Source: Streptomyces mutabilis (GTDB lineage: Bacteria > Actinomycetota > Actinomycetes > Streptomycetales > Streptomycetaceae). From it: DNA of 64,000 nt. Below the pieces are notes generated by a model. The model did no database searches, was not told where the DNA came from, and saw only the letters and a program-made list of their open reading frames with translations. Shown here piece by piece: positions 8,302 through 16,598 of this stretch. The stretch covers positions 48,617 through 112,616 of the forward strand of contig NZ_BMTT01000019.1 in assembly GCF_014649815.1 (NCBI RefSeq), in the 5' to 3' direction. The position numbers were made by a program, and so were the translations under genes. Position 1 is the first letter of the stretch. Each line of letters opens with the position of its first letter.

Positions 8302-9264
8302 ATGGCCGAGTCAGTCCCGCGTTTCGATCTGATCACGATGGGCCGCATCGGGGTCGATCTCTATCCCTTGCAGACCGGTGTACCCCTGGCGGAGGTTGAG
8401 ACCTTCGGCAAGTTTCTCGGCGGGTCGGCCGCCAACGTCGCGGTCGCGGCCGCCCGGCTCGGCCTTGCCACGGCCGTCATCACCCGCACGGGCGACGACC
8501 CGTTCGGCGGTTATCTGCACGGGGCGCTGAAGGAGTTCGGCGTCGACGACCGCTGGGTCACCCCGGTCGCCGCGTACCCGACTCCCGTCACGTTCTGCGA
8601 GATCTTCCCGCCGGACGACTTCCCGCTGTACTTCTACCGCCGCCCCAAGGCCCCCGACCTGGAGATCCACTCCCAGGAACTGGACCTCGACGCGATCCGT
8701 GCCGCCGCCGTCTTCTGGATCACCGGCACCGGACTGAGCGAGGAGCCGAGCCGCACGGCGACCCTCGCCGCCCTCGCCCACCGCGCCAAGTCCGGCACCA
8801 CGGTCTTCGACCTGGACTGGCGCCCCATGTTCTGGACCGACCCCGACCAGGCCCGCCCCCACTACGCCGAGGCCCTGCGGCACGCGACCGTCGCGGTCGG
8901 CAACCTCGACGAGTGCGAGATCGCCACGGGCGTGCGCGAACCGCGTGCCTGCGCGGAGGCGCTGCTGGCGGCCGGGGTCGAGCTGGCCGTCGTCAAACAG
9001 GGCCCCAAGGGCGTCCTGGCCGTGCACCGCGACGGGCGCAGCACCGAGGTGCCGCCGGTGCCAATCGAGGTGGTCAACGGCCTCGGCGCGGGCGACGCGT
9101 TCGGCGGCTCGCTCTGCCATGGTCTGCTCTCCGGCTGGGACCTGGAGCGGACCATGCGGTACGCCAACGCGGCCGGCGCCCTCGTCGCCTCCCGCCTCGC
9201 CTGCTCCTCCGCGATGCCCACCGGGGCGGAGGTCGACGACCTCCTCGCGCGAGCCACTCCCTGA
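8302..9264 (+). CDS. iolC: 5-dehydro-2-deoxygluconokinase
   Basis: 320 aa PfkB-family kinase. Substrate-side motif GGSAANVA at 40-47 and the ATP/anion-hole motif GAGDAF at 262-267 with base Asp265. The CEIFPPDDFPLYFYR stretch is characteristic of IolC. It phosphorylates 5-dehydro-2-deoxy-D-gluconate to the 6-phosphate, the fifth step of myo-inositol catabolism. AGAGGAG precedes the ATG at 8302; upstream in-frame codons lie inside the promoter region. First gene of the rightward iol operon; 13 bp separate it from the aldolase gene. Confidence 0.93.
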   Translation: MAESVPRFDLITMGRIGVDLYPLQTGVPLAEVETFGKFLGGSAANVAVAAARLGLATAVITRTGDDPFGGYLHGALKEFGVDDRWVTPVAAYPTPVTFCEIFPPDDFPLYFYRRPKAPDLEIHSQELDLDAIRAAAVFWITGTGLSEEPSRTATLAALAHRAKSGTTVFDLDWRPMFWTDPDQARPHYAEALRHATVAVGNLDECEIATGVREPRACAEALLAAGVELAVVKQGPKGVLAVHRDGRSTEVPPVPIEVVNGLGAGDAFGGSLCHGLLSGWDLERTMRYANAAGALVASRLACSSAMPTGAEVDDLLARATP

Positions 9265-9277
9265 ACGGAGCAACGCC

Positions 9278-10165
9278 TTGTCCCTCAGCATCCCCGACCT
9301 CACCTCGGTCAGAGCCCGGCACCCGGAGGCGATCGCCGAGGCGGCGGCCCGCCGGGTGCGCCGCCCACTGGTCGGCGACTCCGGCCGCCTGATGATCGTG
9401 GCCGCCGACCACCCGGCACGCGGCGCGCTCGGCGTAGGCGACCGTCGGCTCGCCATGGCCAACCGCGCCGACCTGCTGGAACGCTTGTGCACCGCGTTGT
9501 CCCGGCCCGGCGTGGACGGCGTGCTCGCCACCGCCGACGTGCTGGAGGACCTGCTGCTGCTCGGGGTGCTGGAGAACAAGGTCGTCATGGGCTCGATGAA
9601 CCGCGGCGGCCTCGCGGGCGCCGCCTTCGAGATGGACGACCGCTTCACCGGCCACCGCGCCGAGGACATCGCCCGGCTGCGCTTCGACGCGGGCAAGCTG
9701 CTGCTGCGCATCGACTACGACGACCCCGGCTCGCTGACCACCATGGAGGCCACCGCCCGCGCGGTGGACGCGATGGCCGCGCGGGAACTGCCCGTCTTCG
9801 TCGAACCGTTCATCGCCCGCCGCGTCGACGGCCGGGTCCGCAACGACCTGTCCGCCGAGGCCGTGACCCGCTCCATCGCCATCGCCTCGGGCCTGGGCGG
9901 CACCTCCGCCTACACCTGGCTGAAACTGCCCGTCACCCACGACCCGGACGACATGGGCGAGGTGCTGGAGACCTCGACGCTTCCCGCCGTCCTGCTCGGC
10001 GGTGACATAGGCGGCTCCCCCGCGGACCAGGCCGCCGCCTACGAACGCTGGCGCAAGGCGCTCCGGCTGCCCACCGTGCAGGGCATGGTCGTCGGCCGCT
10101 CACTGCTCTACCCGGCCGACGGCAGCGTGGAACAGGCGGTGGACACGGCCGTCGGACTGCTGTGA
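9278..10165 (+). CDS. Cgl0158-like (beta/alpha)8 aldolase-type protein
   Basis: 295 aa. TTG start at 9278 is chosen because ACGGAG at 9265-9270 sits at proper spacing and no ATG/GTG is nearby. The TIM-barrel sequence (MIVAADHPARGALG, LLLRIDYDDP, VFVEPF, YTWLKLPV with a candidate Schiff-base Lys) resembles the Cgl0158 family found in actinobacterial iol clusters and often annotated as deoxyribose-phosphate aldolase-like. No separate IolJ is seen, so it is the best candidate for cleaving 2-deoxy-5-keto-gluconate 6-phosphate to dihydroxyacetone phosphate and malonate semialdehyde. That reaction is inferred from position. Confidence 0.78.
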   Translation: MSLSIPDLTSVRARHPEAIAEAAARRVRRPLVGDSGRLMIVAADHPARGALGVGDRRLAMANRADLLERLCTALSRPGVDGVLATADVLEDLLLLGVLENKVVMGSMNRGGLAGAAFEMDDRFTGHRAEDIARLRFDAGKLLLRIDYDDPGSLTTMEATARAVDAMAARELPVFVEPFIARRVDGRVRNDLSAEAVTRSIAIASGLGGTSAYTWLKLPVTHDPDDMGEVLETSTLPAVLLGGDIGGSPADQAAAYERWRKALRLPTVQGMVVGRSLLYPADGSVEQAVDTAVGLL

Positions 10166-10225
10166 TCCACGAGTGTGACCCACGAGGACGCTCACGAAGG
10201 CACTGACGAGAAGAAGGACGAGGAG

Positions 10226-11119
10226 ATGACGTATCACCTTCCGGCGGGCAAGGCGGTGGACGGCGCACTGGCCGTCGACGTGACACCCGAGAAGGCCGGC
10301 TGGGATCACTCCAGCCTGCGCGTGCTCCACCTGCCGCCCGGCGGCAGCCACACCTTCGACAGCGACGACAGCGAGTGGATCGTCCTCCCGCTCAGCGGCG
10401 GCTGCACGGTCGCCACGGCCGACGACTTCGGCCAGGAGACCTTCGAACTCACCGGCCGCGAGAGCGTGTTCAGCGGCGTCAGCGACTTCGCGTACGTACC
10501 GCGCGACGCCCGCACGACCGTGACCTCGCACGGCGGGGGCCGGTTCGCCCTCACCGGCGCCCGCTGCACCCGCCGCCTGCCCGCCCGCTACGGCCCGGCT
10601 TCCTCGGTGCCGGTGGAGCTGCGGGGCACCGGGAACTGTTCGCGGCAGGTCAACAACTTCGGCGCGGCGGGGACGTTCCAGTGCGACAAGCTGATCGCGG
10701 TCGAGGTCATCACCCCAGGCGGCAACTGGTCGTCCTTCCCGCCGCACAAGCACGACGAGCACCGCCCCGGCCGGGAGTCGGTGCTGGAGGAGATCTACTA
10801 CTTCGAGTTCGCGGACCACGACGGCACCCCCGGCCTCGGCTACCAGCGGGTCTCCCCGTCCGGGCAGGGACAGGGCACCGACGTGCTCGCCGAGGTGCGC
10901 GACGGGGACGTCGTACTGATTCCCGACGGCTGGCACGGTCCGTCGATGGCCGTCCCCGGCCACCACATGTACTACCTCAACGTCATGGCCGGCCCGGGGG
11001 ACGAACGCGCCTGGCTGATCTGTGACCACCCCGACCACGCCTGGATCCGCGACACATGGCCGGACCGGCCCGTCGATGACCGGCTCCCCCTCTACACCGC
11101 ACCGGAGAGGTCCGCATGA
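10226..11119 (+). CDS. iolB: 5-deoxy-glucuronate isomerase
   Basis: 297 aa bicupin, usual IolB length. Metal-binding cluster PPHKHDE at 172-178 with His174/His176, Glu189 in VLEEIYYFEF, and His237 in DGWHGPS, as in IolB/KduI-type isomerases. It converts 5-deoxy-D-glucuronate to 5-dehydro-2-deoxy-gluconate, the substrate of IolC. The ATG at 10226 is chosen over an in-frame GTG at 10175 because homology starts at MTYHLPAG; GAAGGACGAGGAG directly precedes it. Its stop overlaps the iolD start (ATGA). Confidence 0.95.
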   Translation: MTYHLPAGKAVDGALAVDVTPEKAGWDHSSLRVLHLPPGGSHTFDSDDSEWIVLPLSGGCTVATADDFGQETFELTGRESVFSGVSDFAYVPRDARTTVTSHGGGRFALTGARCTRRLPARYGPASSVPVELRGTGNCSRQVNNFGAAGTFQCDKLIAVEVITPGGNWSSFPPHKHDEHRPGRESVLEEIYYFEFADHDGTPGLGYQRVSPSGQGQGTDVLAEVRDGDVVLIPDGWHGPSMAVPGHHMYYLNVMAGPGDERAWLICDHPDHAWIRDTWPDRPVDDRLPLYTAPERSA

Positions 11120-12990
11120 GCGCCGCCGCCACCCGCCGACTGACCACCGCCCAGGCCCTGGTGCGCTTCCTGGCCGCCCAGTACACCGAACGCGACGGCG
11201 TACGGCGCCGGTTGATCGCGGGCACCTGGGGCATCTTCGGCCACGGCAACGTGGCCGGGATCGGCCAGGCCCTGGTCGAGTACGCGGACGTCATGCCGTA
11301 CCACCAGGGCCGCAACGAACAGGCCATGGTGCACGCGGCCGTGGGCCACGCCCGACACCTCAACCGTCTGTCCGCGCAGGCGGTGACGACGTCCATCGGT
11401 CCCGGCGCCACCAACCTGGTCACCGGCGCCGCGCTCGCCACGATCAACCGCCTCCCGGTGCTGCTCCTGCCCGGCGACTACTTCGCCTCGCACGCCGCCG
11501 ACCCGCTGCTGCAGCAGCTGGAGCACCCGACCGAGGCCGACGTGTCCGTCAACGACACCCTGCGCCCCGTCTCCCGCTACTTCGACCGCGTCACCCGCCC
11601 GGAGGCCCTCATCGCCTCCGCCCTCCAGGCGATGCGCGTGCTCACCGACCCGGCCGAGACCGGCGCCGTCACCCTCGCGCTGCCCCAGGACGTGCAGGCG
11701 GAGGCGTACGACTGGCCCGAGGAGTTCTTCGCCGACCGCGTCTGGCGGGTGAGGCGCCCGGCACCCGATCCGGTGGAGCTGGCCGAGGCGGTCCGGGCGG
11801 TGCGGACCGCCGGACGGCCGCTGATCGTCGCGGGCGGCGGCGTCCACCACAGCGAGGCCGAGGAGGCGCTGAGGGCACTGGTGGACGGCACCGGCATCCC
11901 CGTCGCCTCCACCCAGGCCGGCAAGGGCGCGCTGCGCCACGACCACCCGGCCGACCTCGGCGGCATCGGCCACACCGGCACCACCGTGGCCGACGACCTC
12001 GCCCGCACCGCCGACCTGGTGATCGGCGTCGGCACCCGCTACACGGACTTCACCACGGCCTCCGGCACCCTCTTCCAGCACCCGGACGTCCGCTTCCTGA
12101 ACGTCAACATCACCGCCTTCGACGCCCACAAGCTCGCCGCCCGCACCCTGGTCTGCGATGCGCGGACCGGGCTCGCGGCACTGGCGGAGGGACTGTCCGG
12201 CCACCGGGTGGACGCGGCGTACGAGTCCGAGTACCGCACCGGCAAGTCCCGCTGGGACGAGGTCGTGCAGGCCGCCTACCGCGCCGACGACGACAACGCC
12301 GTGCCCACCCAGACGCAGGTGCTGGGCGCGCTGGACGCGGTTGTCGGCGACGAGGACGTGGTGATCAACGCGGCCGGTTCGCTTCCCGGAGACCTGCACA
12401 AGCTGTGGCGGGCCCGCTCCCCGCGCCAGTACCACCTGGAGTACGGCTACTCCTGCATGGGCTACGAGATCCCGGCCGCGCTCGGCGTCCAGCAGGCCGC
12501 GCCCGGCACGCCGGTGTGGGCCCTGGTCGGCGACGGCACGTACCTGATGAACCCGACGGAGATCGTCACCGCCGTGCAGGAGAACCTGCCGGTGAAACTG
12601 CTCCTGGTCCAGAACCACGGTTACGCCTCGATCGGCGGCCTGTCCGAGTCGGTGGGCGCGGAGCGCTTCGGCACCGCCTACCGGCACCGGGTGGCCGACG
12701 GCACCTTCACGGGCGCTCCCCTCCCCGTCGACCTCGCCGCCAATGCGGCCAGCCTCGGCATGGAGGTGCTGCGCGCGAAGACCGTACGCGAGCTGCGGGA
12801 GGCCTTGCGGACGGCCCGCGCGTCGGACCGTCCGACCTGCGTCCACGTCGAGACCGACCCCACGCCGACCGCGCCGGCCGCCGAGGCCTGGTGGGACGTG
12901 CCGGTCGCCGAGGTGTCCGCCAGGGCGGCCGTCCCCGACGCCCGTGCGCGGTACGAACGCGCCGTCGCCGACCGGCGCCGCCACCTCTGA
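11116..12990 (+). CDS. iolD: 3D-(3,5/4)-trihydroxycyclohexane-1,2-dione acylhydrolase
   Basis: 624 aa thiamine-diphosphate enzyme. N-terminal PYR domain with the activating Glu68 in GRNEQA, a middle domain with VIGVGTRYTDF, and a C-terminal PP domain with ThDP/Mg motif GDGTYLMN near 472-479. RLIAGTWGIFGHGNVAG is typical of IolD. It hydrolytically opens the cyclohexanedione ring to 5-deoxyglucuronate, the IolB substrate. The 4-bp overlap with iolB shows coupled translation. 32 bp separate it from the GntR gene. Confidence 0.95.
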   Translation: MSAAATRRLTTAQALVRFLAAQYTERDGVRRRLIAGTWGIFGHGNVAGIGQALVEYADVMPYHQGRNEQAMVHAAVGHARHLNRLSAQAVTTSIGPGATNLVTGAALATINRLPVLLLPGDYFASHAADPLLQQLEHPTEADVSVNDTLRPVSRYFDRVTRPEALIASALQAMRVLTDPAETGAVTLALPQDVQAEAYDWPEEFFADRVWRVRRPAPDPVELAEAVRAVRTAGRPLIVAGGGVHHSEAEEALRALVDGTGIPVASTQAGKGALRHDHPADLGGIGHTGTTVADDLARTADLVIGVGTRYTDFTTASGTLFQHPDVRFLNVNITAFDAHKLAARTLVCDARTGLAALAEGLSGHRVDAAYESEYRTGKSRWDEVVQAAYRADDDNAVPTQTQVLGALDAVVGDEDVVINAAGSLPGDLHKLWRARSPRQYHLEYGYSCMGYEIPAALGVQQAAPGTPVWALVGDGTYLMNPTEIVTAVQENLPVKLLLVQNHGYASIGGLSESVGAERFGTAYRHRVADGTFTGAPLPVDLAANAASLGMEVLRAKTVRELREALRTARASDRPTCVHVETDPTPTAPAAEAWWDVPVAEVSARAAVPDARARYERAVADRRRHL

Positions 12991-13022
12991 CAGCTCGACA
13001 CCCACGCAAGGGAGGTACGTCC

Positions 13023-13808
13023 ATGGCGAGAACCGGCGACCCCGCACGTGCCGTGACCGCCCCCGCGCTCAGCACCCTGGACTTCGCCCTGGACCGGAGC
13101 AGTCCTGTGCCGCTGTACTACCAGCTCGCCCAGCAGCTGGAGTCGGCGATAGAGCACGGCGTCCTCGCCCCGGGCAACCTCCTGGGCAACGAGGTCGACC
13201 TGTCCGTCCGCCTCGGCCTGTCCCGGCCCACCGTCCGCCAGGCCATCCAGTCCCTGGTCGACAAGGGACTCCTGGTCCGGCGGCGCGGGGTGGGCACGCA
13301 GGTGGTGCACAGCCAGGTCAAGCGCCCGCTCGAGCTGAGCAGTCTCTACGACGACCTGGAGGCGGCCGGGCAGGGGCCCACCACCCGGGTGGTGCGCAAC
13401 GAGGGCGTCCCGGCCCCGGCGGACGTGGCGGCGGCCCTCGGTGCCGCGGAGGGCGGCGAGGTCACCGTCCTGGAGCGGCTGCGCCTCACCCACGGCCAGC
13501 CGGTGGCGCTGCTGTGCAACTACCTGCCGGCGGGGCTGCTGGACCTGGACGGCGCCCGGCTGGAGTCGACGGGCCTGTACCGGATGATGCGCGCGTCCGG
13601 CATCACCCTGCACAGCGCGCGCCAGACCGTCGGTGCCCGCGCCGCCACCGGTGAGGAGGCCGCGCGCCTCGACGAGAAGGAGGGCGCCGCCCTGCTGACC
13701 ATGCAGCGCACGGCGTACGACGACACCGGCCGGCCGGTCGAGTACGGGACGCACGTCTACCGGGCGTCCCGGTACGCGTTCGACTTCCAGTTGCTGGTCA
13801 GGGGCTGA
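13023..13808 (+). CDS. GntR-family transcriptional regulator (HutC/UTRA type), probable IolR
   Basis: 261 aa. N-terminal winged HTH at about 25-100 (PLYYQLAQQLESAI, then LSRPTVRQAIQSLVDKGLLVRRRGVGT) and a C-terminal UTRA effector domain (LERLRLTHGQPVALLCNYLP ... YGTHVYRASRYAF). GGGAGGTACGTCC precedes the ATG. As last gene of the iolC-aldolase-iolB-iolD operon it probably represses its own operon and the divergent importer operon through the inverted repeat at 8173-8236, released by an inositol-derived ligand. Its 3' end overlaps the convergent methyltransferase gene by 11 bp. Confidence 0.88.
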   Translation: MARTGDPARAVTAPALSTLDFALDRSSPVPLYYQLAQQLESAIEHGVLAPGNLLGNEVDLSVRLGLSRPTVRQAIQSLVDKGLLVRRRGVGTQVVHSQVKRPLELSSLYDDLEAAGQGPTTRVVRNEGVPAPADVAAALGAAEGGEVTVLERLRLTHGQPVALLCNYLPAGLLDLDGARLESTGLYRMMRASGITLHSARQTVGARAATGEEAARLDEKEGAALLTMQRTAYDDTGRPVEYGTHVYRASRYAFDFQLLVRG

Positions 13809-14427
13809 CGGGCTTGCGCGCCCAGAAGAGGGCGTGCCCGGTGTCGCCCTCCGGTACGTACTCCTCGCGTGCGACGGTCAGGCCGGCCCCGGTGATCCAC
13901 TCCCGGTAGCCGGCGGCGTCCGTGTGGCTCCACCACATCGGGACGCCGCCGCCGAGCCAGTCCTCCTCGACGCCGGTCCAGGCATGGTGCCCGGTGGTGG
14001 CGACGAACCGGCCGCCCGGTCGCAGCCATCGGGCGACCCGGCCCAGCAGCGGCGGCTGTTCGGCCGACGGGAGGTGGATGAGGGCGTAGAGGCAGACCAC
14101 GGCGTCGAAGGAACCGGCCTCGAAGGCGACGTCCGTGACGTCGGCGCGGTGGAACTCGGCGCCCGGAACCCGCTCGCGCGCCCTGCGGATCTGCACCTCG
14201 CTGATGTCGACGCCGGTGACCGGATGCCCGGCCTCGGTCAGGGTGCGGGCGACCGGCACACCACTGCCGCAGCCGAGGTCGAGGACGGTACCGCCGGGCG
14301 GAAGCAGTCGGCGGAGTTCGCCGAGCCACGCCCGGTACTTGGTGTCACCGCCGTACGCCTCGTCGTAGCGCGCCGCCACGGCGTCGTAACCGCGCCGTAC
14401 GATGTCCTTCGGGTCGGTGGTGTCCAC
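13798..14427 (-). CDS. Class I SAM-dependent methyltransferase
   Basis: 209 aa. Motif I VLDLGCGSGVPVAR near 48-61, motif II acidic residue in VTGVDIS, post-motif DAVVCLYALIHLP and WLRPGGRF, all of the class I Rossmann methyltransferase fold (Methyltransf_25/11). Substrate unknown. Convergent with the GntR gene and overlapping it by 11 bp. The downstream NUDIX gene begins in the same direction on the far side, with only 15 bp between them, so NUDIX and methyltransferase may be co-transcribed. Confidence 0.88.
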   Translation of the reverse strand: MDTTDPKDIVRRGYDAVAARYDEAYGGDTKYRAWLGELRRLLPPGGTVLDLGCGSGVPVARTLTEAGHPVTGVDISEVQIRRARERVPGAEFHRADVTDVAFEAGSFDAVVCLYALIHLPSAEQPPLLGRVARWLRPGGRFVATTGHHAWTGVEEDWLGGGVPMWWSHTDAAGYREWITGAGLTVAREEYVPEGDTGHALFWARKPVSP

Positions 14428-14442
14428 GCCGGGTGACGGTAG

Positions 14443-15165
14443 TCACCGGGGGCCGGGTGGGCCATTCCTTTTCTCGGCCCCGCCGTCCTCGGTTTCGCGG
14501 ACGAGGACGGCGAACGGCCCCTCCAGCGCCGCCCACTGGAGCAGCATGATGGTCTTCGCGTCGGCGATCTCGCCGGTTCGGATCATCTCCAGGGCCTGGC
14601 GGAAGGGCAGCTCGAGGGTCTCGATGTCCTCGCCCTCCTCGTCCAGTCCGCCGCCCTCGTGGGTGCGGGTGGCGGGACCGTAGGCGGCGGCGTAGAAGCT
14701 CACGCGCTCGGTGACCGAACCGGGGCTCATGTAGACGTCGAAGACGTGCCGGACCTCGCCGACGGTGTGCCCGGTCTCCTCCACGACCTCGCGCCGCACC
14801 GCGACCTCGGGGTGCTCGTCCTCGTCGTCGAGCAGACCGCCAGGGGTCTCGATCAGCATGCCGTCGGGGTGACCGTTGACGTAGACGGGGAGGCGGAACT
14901 GCCGGGTGAGGAGGACGGTTTCGCGTGCGGTGTCGTAGAGCAGCACGGTGGCGCCGTTGCCGCGATCGTGGGTCTCGCGTTCCTGGGTGCTCCAGGTGCC
15001 GTCGGCGCGCTGGAAGGCGAAGGTCGTGGTGCGTTCGACGTACCAGTGGCTGGAGAGGAGCCGTACGTCCGTGATCTTTACCCGGGGGTTGCCGGTCAGG
15101 TCCTGGCCTGCCCGGTCGAGTCCGGTGCGGCCCCGCCGGTCCGGGGTGTCGATACCGGCGGTCAT
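14443..15165 (-). CDS. NUDIX hydrolase, NudK/ADP-sugar pyrophosphatase-like
   Basis: 240 aa. A beta-strand-rich N-terminus (VKITDVRLLSSHWYVERTTTFAFQRADG) and Nudix helix with REVVEETGH, preceded by TPGGLLDDEDE, place it near GDP-mannose/ADP-sugar pyrophosphatases (NudK group). It likely hydrolyses a nucleotide sugar to sugar phosphate and NMP; the substrate is not shown by the sequence. Start is an ATG; the methyltransferase gene follows 15 bp downstream. The first 28 residues are Arg/Gly-rich, so a later start is possible. Confidence 0.85.
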   Translation of the reverse strand: MTAGIDTPDRRGRTGLDRAGQDLTGNPRVKITDVRLLSSHWYVERTTTFAFQRADGTWSTQERETHDRGNGATVLLYDTARETVLLTRQFRLPVYVNGHPDGMLIETPGGLLDDEDEHPEVAVRREVVEETGHTVGEVRHVFDVYMSPGSVTERVSFYAAAYGPATRTHEGGGLDEEGEDIETLELPFRQALEMIRTGEIADAKTIMLLQWAALEGPFAVLVRETEDGGAEKRNGPPGPR

Positions 15166-15311
15166 CGGCGGCCGTCCGGGCGTACGGGCTGGGGCGAAAT
15201 GGTCATGTCCGCTTCTATCACGTCACACGGTGGGCGCGTGCGCGCGGGAGCGGCCGCCGGCGCCTCGCGCGGCGGGCGGTCGTGCGGGACCGCCGCGCGA
15301 GGCGCCCGTTC

Positions 15312-15904
15312 TCATCCGGACAGCTCCTTGGTGATGCGGTCCAGCATGAACGCCGAGGATTCGCGGGCGCGTTCCTCCCAGGCGAAGACGCAGGCCGTGG
15401 CGACCCCGTCGAAAGTCCAGCTCGCGCAGGGTGCCGAAGAAGGCGTCCCAGTCGACCTCGCGTCGTCCGGGTGTGCCTTCAGGTTGAGGGCGATCCCCTC
15501 CCGCTCGAACACGGGCAGCAGCTCCTCCATGGACTGCCAGGAAGCGGCCTCGCTCTCGGCGGCGCGTTCCGGTCGTCCGTTGAACTCCGAGCTCATGGCA
15601 TTCCAGACCGGCGGTGATCTCGATCATCCGCTTCCAGTAGCGGACGGCGGCCTGCCGCTCGGTCTCGTCGGGTGAGGACCACTTGTAGAGCGGGAGTACG
15701 GACGACAGCCGCACGCCGTGGGTGCGCAGCGCCCGCTTCAGTTCGGCTACGCGCCCGTCGTCCGCCCTGGGGTGCAGGAAGAAGGGCATGAAGTCGTCGC
15801 GCGGCGGCCAACTCTATGTACTCGTAACCGATTTCGGCGACGGTGCGCACCATCTCGTCGATGGGCAGCGCGCGGAACATGTACGGGTCGATGGCGATCT
15901 TCAC
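15312..15904 (-). pseudogene. Decayed sugar phosphate isomerase/epimerase
   Basis: Starts GTG-KIAIDPYMFRALPID with YEYIELAA, typical of the IolE/IolI-type TIM barrel, but the frame then shifts near 15805 (continuing as MPFFLHPRADD in another frame), shifts again near 15600 (MSSEFNGRPERAAESEAA), and after HPDD jumps to WDAFFGTLRELDF in a third frame, finishing in VFAWEERARESSAFMLDRI. Compared with a full family member some 70-80 residues between HPDD and WDAFF are missing. Its GTG overlaps the stop of the upstream oxidoreductase remnant, so the two were once a coupled pair. Not functional as it stands. Confidence 0.85.
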
Positions 15905-16341
15905 GTGGCGCTCCGGGGGGCGTAGAAGGCGGGGCGGGGCTTCATGCCGACGTTCTCGGGCCTGCCCGGACTCCAGGCGGACGGCGGCGCCGGTGATGGC
16001 GGTCGCGGCGTAGCCGTCCCAGGCGGACGGCCCGGTGGGCTCCTCGCCGGCCGCGAGTCCCGCGATCCACTCGCGGAACTCGGTGTCAAGGCGTCCGTGA
16101 ACCGGTCCTTCCAGTCCTGGAGGACCGCCGTGCCGTGCCGCCCGGCGCCGCGCACGGCCACGGTGGCCGGGTCCGGCAGCCGCACCAGCCCGGTCTCCCC
16201 CACGGTCTCGCACCGGATGCCGTAGCCGTTCTGGCAGTTTACGAAGACCTCGAGGTCGATGCGGAGCCCGTCGGCGGTCTCGAAGAGCATGACCTGGGGG
16301 TCGGTGAGGTGGGGGAAGCGGCTGGTGGCGCGGGGTTTGAT
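15901..16341 (-). pseudogene. Decayed Gfo/Idh/MocA dehydrogenase, C-terminal half
   Basis: Homology begins abruptly near 16341 (KPRATSRFPHLTDPQVMLFET) and continues through GLRIDLEVFVNCQNGYGIRCE and LVRLPDPATVAVRG, the C-terminal sheet of a Gfo/Idh/MocA dehydrogenase. A one-base loss near 16090 moves the frame to DTEFREWIAGLAAGEEP, and another shift near 15960 moves it to MKPRPAFYAPRSAT before the stop. The whole nucleotide-binding domain is missing. With the isomerase remnant downstream it is the relic of a second polyol-degrading gene pair, 2-3 kb from the intact iol operon. Confidence 0.85.
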
Positions 16342-16598
16342 ACCTGCGTGGTGATCCCCGCTGGGGAGCGGGACTACTCGGATGCCCCGCCGTACCGTCC
16401 ACGCCGTTCGGCGGTGTCGGCGTTTCGGCCATTGCCTGCCCACAGCCGCTCCGTGCCGGACCAGGGATCCCGCGCCCGCGGGTCCGCTGACGCAGGAAAC
16501 GGCGGGCTCTCCAGCACGGCCGAATGACGTGTGTTCGATATCGCAGCCGTGTCGTTAGATCCAGCGACGCTGCCGCAGCGACCGTCCTAGGGGGAACG

